Below are positions 7,239-13,343 of a stretch of DNA of 19,161 nt, in pieces (position 1 is the stretch's first letter; every line of letters starts with the position of its first letter). Source of the DNA: Eubacterium sp. Lineage in GTDB: Bacteria > Bacillota > Clostridia > Lachnospirales > Lachnospiraceae. Position numbers and translations under genes: made by a program. A model generated the notes under the pieces. It was not told where the DNA came from. It searched no databases and saw only the letters and a program-made list of their open reading frames with translations. The stretch lies in assembly GCA_024681495.1 (NCBI GenBank), contig JAILAS010000070.1, forward strand, positions 1-19,161. The letters run 5' to 3'.

Positions 7239-9248
7239 TTAATCCTCCTTAATATCTACATACTTAGTATTTGCTCTGAAGGGAACAAAGGCCGTGCCTC
7301 CGCCCTCGTAAAATTTGTTAAAGAACTCAACATACTGAAGCCTGTTGGTATGTACGTATGCTCCAAGGATGTTGATAGCCATGTTCAGGAACGTTCCTAT
7401 AAGGAAAATAATGATGAACAGGATGGTTCCTATTATGCCGCTTCCGAACATGGATCCAATCTGGTTGAATACCTGCGCGATAACTCCGGTGGCAAGTCCC
7501 AGGGCCAGAAGTCTGGAATATGAAAGAACATCCGACAGCCAGCTGGTAACTCCGTATACGGAATATGCACCCAGCGCAACCCTGAGGACAGGATTCTTGC
7601 TGCTTCTGTCTCCCATAAGGAGCAGACCCACCAGGCCGATGATGGTAAGCCACTTCGCGAACTGGTTAAGCGGATCGGGGAAGACAATCTGCGATCCCGC
7701 GATTCCCGCGAAGATGCTGGTAGGGATAAGCATGAGGATGAGTCCGATAAGGAACGCATACCACATAAGCACGTCACCTATAAAGCCGGGAATGTCATGC
7801 GCCTTAAGGAGCTGATAGCCCTTAATGCCCAAACCGGTAAACAGATGAATGATACCCACGAGCATACAGAACAGCAGAAGCTTCATCGGGTCGTCCAAAG
7901 GCTGGAACCATACTGCCAGATTCCAATTGGCCGCATCCGCATTGCCGCCCCAAACCCGGGCCACTACCTGAATCAAATCGCCGAAGTATCCTCCGAACAT
8001 TACTCCCCAGAAAATCGTGGATATGCCGCAGAAGCCGAAGAGTTTCATCATCTTCCTTAGGCTCGGGCTCATCCTGGGGAACTTAAATAACAGAGCGAAG
8101 CAAACGATCGCCATTATGGCTCCGTACGCCGCATCCGAAAGCATCATGCCGAAGTAGAAAACGTAGAACATCGACATAATCGTGGTGGGATCGAGCTCAT
8201 TGCGCTTGGGCAATGCATAACTGGAAACCACGCCTTCGAAGTTGCTCGAAAATGAATTGTTGCTCAAAAGTATCGGCATGTCTTCGTCTTCGGGAACTTC
8301 CGAGAACTCGAGGAGAACGTCATATTTCTCTTCGATGACAGACCGCACATGGTCACTGTACTTTTCAGGAACATATCCCTGAATAATCACCGTAGACCTG
8401 GACTGCAGTACCGAACCCAGAGCGTCGTACCTGTCTGCCCTCATCGTGTAGAAGTCGGACAATACCTTCAGGTCCTGTCTGGCATCGGCCTTGGAAGCAA
8501 TCTTCTCCTTAAGCCCCTCGATTTCGGCGTTCAGCTTTTCCTGCTGGGCCCTGTAATCTTCAGCCATGGCCGCGGGCGTAAGATGAGGCGTGTTGGAAGG
8601 TCGGGCGAAGCCCTGAGTCCTTAACGCATCCTCTACCGCCTTTTCCTGAGCCTTAAGACAAAGCACGCTCACACAGGTCTGATTTCTGTCTACAGAAATG
8701 ATGTTCACATCGGCGGCGATTTCCTCGCCCGCCTCTGCAATGGAAGCGTAGATCTCTTCGAGAGTATGCTCTCCGGGGAAAGCTCCTATTATAAGAGACG
8801 TCTTTTCGGTTCCTACGGTGTTCATGGGAACATCCAGATCCATCCAGGGGGCGAGGCCCTCAATCTGGGCGTCAATCCTGGTGATGTTTGCCTTATCCTC
8901 GGCGATCTGCTTGTTCCATCCAATGATGGTGCCGGCCGTTTCGTGCAGCTGGTTCTGGTCTGCGTTTACACGATCGTAGTAATCCCTGCCAATGAGGTCC
9001 TTACCCTCGAACATGTTCTTCTTTTCGGGAACATACTCGTTCAGGATCTCCAGGGCCTGATCAGCCTGATGCGCAGACTTCTCGTAGACCGACCGCTGGG
9101 ACGAAGCGTCCTCTCTGGAAAATACATCATCTTCCTCTGTGGACGTTCCAATCTGGACCGTTCCCACAGCCTGCAGTGTTTTTAATATGGCATTCCGATC
9201 TTTTTTGAGCGCACAGATACTGAATTTTTGCATCTGCATTACTGCCAT
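7239..9248 (-). CDS. ntpI: V-type ATPase subunit I (membrane stator, a-subunit)
   Basis: Subunit I is the membrane stator that forms the ion half-channels against the K ring and anchors the peripheral stalks. It is 669 residues. The N-terminal ~340 residues form a cytoplasmic coiled-coil domain starting with the typical MQKFSICALKKDRNAILKTL. The C-terminal half has about seven to eight hydrophobic helices, beginning near YVFYFGMMLSDAAYGAIM (362-379). SDVLSYSRLLALGLATGVIA (572-591) contains Arg579, the equivalent of the essential channel arginine. A strong AAAGGAGGGG site precedes the ATG. It follows the H/G-like gene after 36 bases. Confidence 0.96.
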   Translation of the reverse strand: MAVMQMQKFSICALKKDRNAILKTLQAVGTVQIGTSTEEDDVFSREDASSQRSVYEKSAHQADQALEILNEYVPEKKNMFEGKDLIGRDYYDRVNADQNQLHETAGTIIGWNKQIAEDKANITRIDAQIEGLAPWMDLDVPMNTVGTEKTSLIIGAFPGEHTLEEIYASIAEAGEEIAADVNIISVDRNQTCVSVLCLKAQEKAVEDALRTQGFARPSNTPHLTPAAMAEDYRAQQEKLNAEIEGLKEKIASKADARQDLKVLSDFYTMRADRYDALGSVLQSRSTVIIQGYVPEKYSDHVRSVIEEKYDVLLEFSEVPEDEDMPILLSNNSFSSNFEGVVSSYALPKRNELDPTTIMSMFYVFYFGMMLSDAAYGAIMAIVCFALLFKFPRMSPSLRKMMKLFGFCGISTIFWGVMFGGYFGDLIQVVARVWGGNADAANWNLAVWFQPLDDPMKLLLFCMLVGIIHLFTGLGIKGYQLLKAHDIPGFIGDVLMWYAFLIGLILMLIPTSIFAGIAGSQIVFPDPLNQFAKWLTIIGLVGLLLMGDRSSKNPVLRVALGAYSVYGVTSWLSDVLSYSRLLALGLATGVIAQVFNQIGSMFGSGIIGTILFIIIFLIGTFLNMAINILGAYVHTNRLQYVEFFNKFYEGGGTAFVPFRANTKYVDIKED

Positions 9249-9284
9249 GTGTGCACCCCTCCTTTACTACTTATTATAAAGAAA

Positions 9285-9593
9285 CTAAATTAACTTGGAG
9301 ATTACGAGGTCGATTGCCTTGTCTTTCCTGGAAAGCGCCTGGCTCTTCATCGCATCCGTCTCCCCTTCCGCCTTGCGGACCTCTTCGGACACGTAAGCTT
9401 TACCGTCGGCGCTGCTCTTGTCCACTCCCTCTTTGGCCTCGGCACGGGCCTTCTGAGATGTCTCACTCTTAAGAGAGATAGCCTCTTCCTTCGCCTTCGC
9501 GACAATATCGGCCGCCTGAACTTTGGCATCCTCCACTATCTTCAGCGCTTTGGATTCGGCTTCTTTGACTTTTTCCATCGTCTCTGCTACCAC
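9285..9593 (-). CDS. ntpF: V-type ATPase peripheral stalk subunit (H/G-like)
   Basis: This is the first gene of the ATPase operon. The 102 residues are almost entirely heptad-like and rich in Ala, Glu and Lys (for example EKVKEAESKALKIVEDAKVQ), which predicts one long helix. Such small coiled-coil proteins pair with subunit E to make the peripheral stalks (NtpF in E. hirae, AhaH in archaea). Sequence alone is low in information, so the call leans on operon position. The start is GTG at 9591-9593, with GAGGTGA about eight bases upstream. An internal ATG five codons later lacks a site of its own. Length agrees with the family. Confidence 0.85.
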   Translation of the reverse strand: MVAETMEKVKEAESKALKIVEDAKVQAADIVAKAKEEAISLKSETSQKARAEAKEGVDKSSADGKAYVSEEVRKAEGETDAMKSQALSRKDKAIDLVISKLI

Positions 9594-9702
9594 TAAATAA
9601 TCACCTCACTTAACGATATTTTAGTGACCCGCATCGGCCACAATAAAGTACTTATTTCTTGAGACTCTACCTAATTTTCCCAGTTTTCGTTATACGAAGG
9701 AT

Positions 9703-9731
9703 ATTATACAACAAATAGTTCAAACATTCAA
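9703..9731 (-). promoter_or_regulatory. Sigma-A-type promoter of the V-ATPase operon
   Basis: On the minus strand, TTGAAT (9726-9731) and a perfect TATAAT (9703-9708) are separated by exactly 17 bases. The leader to the first start codon is about 100 bases. The intergenic region 9594-9877 holds this promoter and the divergent one at 9796-9824, and no further gene. A TTGACA at 9749-9754 lacks a properly spaced -10. Confidence 0.75.
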
Positions 9732-9795
9732 ACAAATATACGGAATTCTGTCAACTTATTCTAGAAATTGTCCACATTGCACTTTTACAAGTACA

Positions 9796-9824
9796 TTGCA
9801 TAAACACCCTCAAAAGAGTATCAT
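9796..9824 (+). promoter_or_regulatory. Candidate promoter for the phospholipase-like gene
   Basis: TTGCAT (9796-9801) and TATCAT (9819-9824) are separated by 17 bases. The resulting leader is about 45 bases, with GGAGG close to the ATG at 9878. Two short inverted repeats lie between the promoter and the gene. Confidence 0.5.
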
Positions 9825-9877
9825 AGTAGAATCTTCTATTATATTAAGAGTTCTTATAACTATTCGCGGAGGTTATT

Positions 9878-10849
9878 ATGCCGGGGTATATATCACATTA
9901 TTTGTATGGAGTAAGGGTCAGAAAGAGCTTAGAAGACGCGTCTTTGGCCCGCGTAATCGACGCACATCACCACGCGTATTCGCTGGGAATGCAGGGGCCG
10001 GACATCTTTTTCTACCACCCGCCCACCGTAATCGGGCCGTGGAGGAGCGCGGGTCCCGCCGCACATTCGAGCAAGCCGGGACTTTTTCTCATGAACCTGG
10101 CCGCATCTCTCAGACTGTTCGAGTACGGAACGAGGGAGAGGGATATCGGAATTGCTTACCTGGCGGGGTTTTTCGGCCACTACACGCTCGACCGGACGTG
10201 CCACCCCTTCGTGTATTACAGGTCCAAATCGAAGGACGAGGGGAGGAAGGGTTTCGGCCGGCATTGTCGGCTGGAGACCGACATCGACCACGTTTTTCTG
10301 GAGAGGGATAAGGGAATCCGCCCGTCGGAATTCGACGGCGCGGGGGTGATAAAGCTCTCGCCGCGCGAGGAGAAGGTCGTGGGGACGATGCTCCACTACG
10401 CCTACACCAAGAGCTACGCCAACGTGAAGGTCTCGGTGAAGGACGCCATATCGGCGGCGCGGTTCATCGCGCGCGGGCAGAATCTACTGAAGGACCCGCA
10501 CGGGATCAAGCGGTACATTATGACCGTGGGCGAGGAGACGGTGCTGGGATACCACTTCATGTCGGGGATGGTGACGATGGACAGCGGGACCGACAAGGTC
10601 GATCCCTGCAACCTCCGGCACGACCGGTGGAGAAACCCCTGGGGCGAAGACGAGACGAACCCCGAGACCGGCGATAAGCGCGGGCGGGCCAGAAACGAGT
10701 CCTTCTTCGACCTGGTCGACATCGCACTCGATGCCTACGGCGAGCTTACCGACTACCTGGGCGGGCTGTGCACCGGGGCGAACCCGGTGGAGGACGTGCC
10801 GGACGACATCCGCGCGGGGTACTCGTACCTGACGGGGATGCCGGTTTAG
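9878..10849 (+). CDS. Zinc-dependent phospholipase C family protein, cytoplasmic
   Basis: This 323-residue protein resembles the Zn-dependent phospholipase C / S1-P1 nuclease fold family. The metal-site signature is visible. The N-terminus has ISHYLYG (His7). GMQGPDIFFYH (37-47) carries Asp42. GHYTLDRTCHP (100-110) gives His101-x3-Asp105-x3-His109. HCRLETDIDH (129-138) gives His129-x3-Glu133. This matches the H..D..H / H...E layout of Bacillus phospholipase C. There is no signal peptide, so unlike the secreted toxin-type enzymes it probably acts inside the cell, and its substrate is unknown. The start ATG has GCGGAGG five bases upstream. It is divergent from the ATPase operon and convergent with the dehydrogenase. 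Its codons, especially after about 10,150, are more GC-rich than those of the ATPase genes. Confidence 0.8.
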   Translation: MPGYISHYLYGVRVRKSLEDASLARVIDAHHHAYSLGMQGPDIFFYHPPTVIGPWRSAGPAAHSSKPGLFLMNLAASLRLFEYGTRERDIGIAYLAGFFGHYTLDRTCHPFVYYRSKSKDEGRKGFGRHCRLETDIDHVFLERDKGIRPSEFDGAGVIKLSPREEKVVGTMLHYAYTKSYANVKVSVKDAISAARFIARGQNLLKDPHGIKRYIMTVGEETVLGYHFMSGMVTMDSGTDKVDPCNLRHDRWRNPWGEDETNPETGDKRGRARNESFFDLVDIALDAYGELTDYLGGLCTGANPVEDVPDDIRAGYSYLTGMPV

Positions 10850-10877
10850 AACCAAATAATTTCAGGCGGAACAAATT

Positions 10878-10907
10878 GCCGGCCAGGGGGGACCCGGGCC
10901 GGCTTTT
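10878..10907 (+). terminator. Rho-independent terminator of the phospholipase-like gene
   Basis: GCCGGCC (10878-10884) pairs with GGCCGGC (10897-10903), followed by TTTT on the plus strand. The stem is very GC-rich. No separate terminator is visible for the convergent dehydrogenase gene, and with AAAA on its other flank this hairpin may serve both genes. Confidence 0.7.
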
Positions 10908-10979
10908 ATGTGAATGAATAATTATGTTAGTGCTGGGTTAAGGGCGTATCGGCGATGAGCCCGGCCCGGTATTGCGGAG

Positions 10980-11930
10980 TCACGAAGACTGACGCCGGTT
11001 TACATAATCCCGAACGTGGCCCTCGACGATGTTCATGAGGCGGGTGCGCGCCTCCAGCGGTGCCCACGCGATGTGCGGGGTGATGATCAGCTTTTCGCTG
11101 TCCTTTATATTAAAGAGGGGATTGGCCGGGTTCATCGGCTCCTCGCACAGGACGTCCAGGCCGGCGCCGGCTATCTCGCCGCTTTCGATCGCGGCCGCCA
11201 GATCGGGCTCGTTGACAATGGCGCCCCTCGCCACGTTTATGAAATACGCGGTGTTCTTCATCAGCGAGAACGCCTCGGCGTTCATCATGCCTATGGTGCG
11301 CTCGTCGGCCGGGGCGTGCACGGAAACCACGTCGCACCTGCCGAGGAATTCGGCGAAGTCATCCACGCGCTCGTACTGCTCCTCCCTGGCGGTGCCGCTG
11401 GTGGAATACCAGATGACGCGGGCGCCGAAGGCCTCCGCCACCTGGGCCACGCGCCTGCCGATGGCGCCGAGGCCGACGATTCCCCAGGTCTTGCCGTGGA
11501 GCTCCTCGATAATGCGGCCGTACCAGGTAAATCTGCGGCTCGCCGCATATCCTCCGCTCTTGACGAAGTCGTCGAAGGTGCGGAGCTTCTCGGCGAGGTA
11601 GAAATACAGCGCGAACGTGTGCTGCGCCACGTCCTCGGTGGAGTAGCCGGCGGCATTGTGCCACTCTATCCCGGCTTTCTCGAGCCAGGGCTTGTCCAGA
11701 TTGTCGGACCCGGTGGCTGTGAGGCAGATGAGTTTGACGTTTTTGGCCCTGCCGAGCGTCGTCTCGTTCAGATGCACCTTATTTGCAATCACGACATCCG
11801 CGTCATGCACGCGCTCGGCCACCTGGTCGTCGACGGAGGCGTCGTAGTAAACCACCTCTCCATACTGCTCGAATGCCGAAAGATCGATGTCATCGCCCAG
11901 TGTCTTTCTCTCCAAAAATACAATCTTCAT
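10980..11930 (-). CDS. D-2-hydroxyacid dehydrogenase, NAD(P)-dependent
   Basis: This cytoplasmic oxidoreductase of 316 residues belongs to the D-isomer-specific 2-hydroxyacid dehydrogenase family. Members interconvert 2-oxoacids and D-2-hydroxyacids. The coenzyme motif GLGAIG is at 153-158. The catalytic set is complete: Arg235 in NVARGAIV, Glu264 in DVLCEEP, and His286 in TPHIAW. The catalytic domain holds the usual TATGSDNLD (71-79) and GYSTEDVAQH (95-104). The overall pattern resembles glycerate dehydrogenase / hydroxypyruvate reductase more than lactate or phosphoglycerate dehydrogenase (no C-terminal ACT domain), but the substrate cannot be fixed from sequence. GAGAGGAAAG precedes the ATG. 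The gene is GC-rich and stands alone, insulated from the foldase gene by a terminator. Confidence 0.92.
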   Translation of the reverse strand: MKIVFLERKTLGDDIDLSAFEQYGEVVYYDASVDDQVAERVHDADVVIANKVHLNETTLGRAKNVKLICLTATGSDNLDKPWLEKAGIEWHNAAGYSTEDVAQHTFALYFYLAEKLRTFDDFVKSGGYAASRRFTWYGRIIEELHGKTWGIVGLGAIGRRVAQVAEAFGARVIWYSTSGTAREEQYERVDDFAEFLGRCDVVSVHAPADERTIGMMNAEAFSLMKNTAYFINVARGAIVNEPDLAAAIESGEIAGAGLDVLCEEPMNPANPLFNIKDSEKLIITPHIAWAPLEARTRLMNIVEGHVRDYVNRRQSS

Positions 11931-11965
11931 AGTCTTTCCTCTCTAAGTGCGCGTTTGCGGGTGTC

Positions 11966-11985
11966 AAGACTCGCTCGCGAGTCTT
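11966..11985. repeat. Near-perfect 20-base palindrome upstream of the dehydrogenase
   Basis: AAGACTCGC and GCGAGTCTT are perfect 9-base arms around a 2-base centre. It lies between the foldase terminator and the dehydrogenase start codon, about 36 bases upstream of the ATG. There is no T-run, so it is not an obvious terminator. An operator or an RNA hairpin in the leader is possible. Confidence 0.6.
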
Positions 11986-12004
11986 CCTTTGGCTCCAACG
12001 GGTC

Positions 12005-12032
12005 AAAAAAGGCGGCACAAAACTGCGCCGCC
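12005..12032 (-). terminator. Rho-independent terminator after the foldase lipoprotein gene
   Basis: On the minus strand GGCGGCGCA pairs with TGTGCCGCC (one G-U pair) around a 4-base loop, followed immediately by six T's (12005-12010). It begins about 17 bases past the stop codon. This is a textbook intrinsic terminator and closes the spoVG-to-foldase gene block. Confidence 0.92.
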
Positions 12033-12048
12033 TCCATATCATTCGTGT

Positions 12049-13239
12049 TTATTCGTATACGATGTCGTCCGAATCAATCGTGACCGTATCGCCGGAAGAA
12101 TCTCCGGAAGCGTCGCCGGAGGTCGTCTCCGTCTCCACCTCTGTGGTATCATCCTCGCTCGACTCGGTCTCGTAGAGGCCGTCGAACGATATCTTGTTCC
12201 ATACTGACTCGACCCAGGTGAACTCTACTTCCTCCTGGTAGCCGGCGAACACTTCATCAAAGTAGGCTTCCTTCGCCTCTTCAACAAGCTCGTCGTACTT
12301 GTCGAGGGTAGCCTCCTCATCATACTCGCTGTCGAGTCTGATGATGTAGATGGTGTCATCAACAGTAATCGGGTCGGAAATCTCGCCCTCGGAAAGAGCG
12401 TCCGCAGCCTCGAGGACAGCGGAATCCATGCCGTCGTCGCCCTCGTTGTACGAATACTCGTCAACGGTGTAGCCGTAATCATCGGCAATGCTCTCGAAGA
12501 GGTCCTCCTCCTCGGCGTCTCCGCTGGCGGAAGTGTCTGTAGTAGTGCCGGCCGTGGTAGCCACCTCGGCCGCGAATGCGTCTCCGCTGGCAGTTACGGC
12601 GGTAACCTCGTCGTCGCTGTACTCTACGTAATTGCCATCGTCGTCGTAGTATCCGCCCAGGTCAATCTCGGCGTAGGTGAACGTGCGGCACGCTGCGTCC
12701 TCCATGGTGACGCCGCTGGTGTCGGCCTCCTCCTGGATGGCCTCCGTAACCCTGTCTGCGATGGTGCTGAGCCTTAAGTACTCCGCAACTATCTCCTCGG
12801 TAGCCGTCAGCTTCTCGATGGCAGTGTCGTTATTGTCCTCCATGAACTGAGCCGCCGCCTCATCGATAGCTGCAAGCTCATCATCGGTGAGCTCCACGCC
12901 GTAGTCGGCTGCGTGCTCCTCGAGTCGATACATCTGCTCAATCTCGGTGGCGACCTCTTCCTTAACGGTGTCACTCAGAAGCTCGGATCCGTCTCCGGAC
13001 TCGCTGACATCCATGGTCCAGAAATCCTCGCCATAGAAATATGTATAGTAAGAATCATAGTAAACCTGCGTCAACTGTACGCAGAAGTTAGCAAAGCCAT
13101 AGCTGATTTCCTTATCACCGTATGTGGCACACACGGTCTCGGGATCGGTAACGGTGCTGAATCCGCAACCCGTAAGGGACGACAGAAGCAGAGCGCCCGT
13201 AAGAACGGCTCCGGTCATCCTGGAAATAAAACGTTTCAT
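12049..13239 (-). CDS. Foldase-like lipoprotein, divergent parvulin (PpiC) type
   Basis: This 396-residue exported lipoprotein has its lipobox L-T-G-C at residues 22-25. The architecture resembles PrsA/SurA-type foldases: an N-terminal helical chaperone part (about 40-175) with RLEEHAADYGVELTDDELAAI, then a peptidyl-prolyl isomerase-like segment (about 183-302). In that segment AADALSEGEISDPITVDDTIYIIRL matches the C-terminal end of parvulin domains. The expected ASHIL motif is replaced by CRTFTYAEI. A low-complexity insertion (about 212-246, rich in Thr, Ala and acidic residues) interrupts the domain, so isomerase activity is uncertain. The tail (about 357-386) is Ser/Asp/Gly/Thr-rich. The start at 13239 has GGAGGAATTG upstream and opens the signal peptide; the longer in-frame start does neither. 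A foldase-type gene after mfd is familiar in Clostridia. Confidence 0.78.
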   Translation of the reverse strand: MKRFISRMTGAVLTGALLLSSLTGCGFSTVTDPETVCATYGDKEISYGFANFCVQLTQVYYDSYYTYFYGEDFWTMDVSESGDGSELLSDTVKEEVATEIEQMYRLEEHAADYGVELTDDELAAIDEAAAQFMEDNNDTAIEKLTATEEIVAEYLRLSTIADRVTEAIQEEADTSGVTMEDAACRTFTYAEIDLGGYYDDDGNYVEYSDDEVTAVTASGDAFAAEVATTAGTTTDTSASGDAEEEDLFESIADDYGYTVDEYSYNEGDDGMDSAVLEAADALSEGEISDPITVDDTIYIIRLDSEYDEEATLDKYDELVEEAKEAYFDEVFAGYQEEVEFTWVESVWNKISFDGLYETESSEDDTTEVETETTSGDASGDSSGDTVTIDSDDIVYE

Positions 13240-13314
13240 CTTAACAATTCCTCCGAATATTCTACTTCGTATCCGTGCTGAAGCGCCTCCAACTGCGCAC
13301 ACAGACACTTCGAT

Positions 13315-13343
13315 ATTATAATGCTTTTACTCCTCAGGTGCAA
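13315..13343 (-). promoter_or_regulatory. Promoter for the foldase gene inside the end of mfd
   Basis: TTGCAC (13338-13343) and a perfect TATAAT (13315-13320), minus strand, are 17 bases apart. The -35 lies in the last codons of mfd and the -10 six bases after its stop. The foldase gene can therefore be transcribed independently of mfd, although read-through is also likely. Confidence 0.65.

Noticed and set aside
9749..9754. TTGACA as a second -35 for the ATPase operon
   Set aside because: The only AT-rich -10-like sequence downstream is at the wrong distance; the TTGAAT/TATAAT pair with 17-base spacing is better.
9796..10311. A 171-codon frame overlapping the promoter and first half of the phospholipase-like gene
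   Set aside because: Different frame, no ribosome binding site, Arg-rich translation; the metal-binding protein in the other frame is convincing.
11016..12083. A 355-codon plus-strand frame opposite the dehydrogenase
   Set aside because: The dehydrogenase has all catalytic motifs. The opposite frame runs through the foldase terminator and is a GC-bias artefact.
13240..13308. Extended start for the foldase lipoprotein (23 extra residues)
   Set aside because: It would place residues before the lipoprotein signal peptide and ignore the GGAGG site in front of the ATG at 13239.
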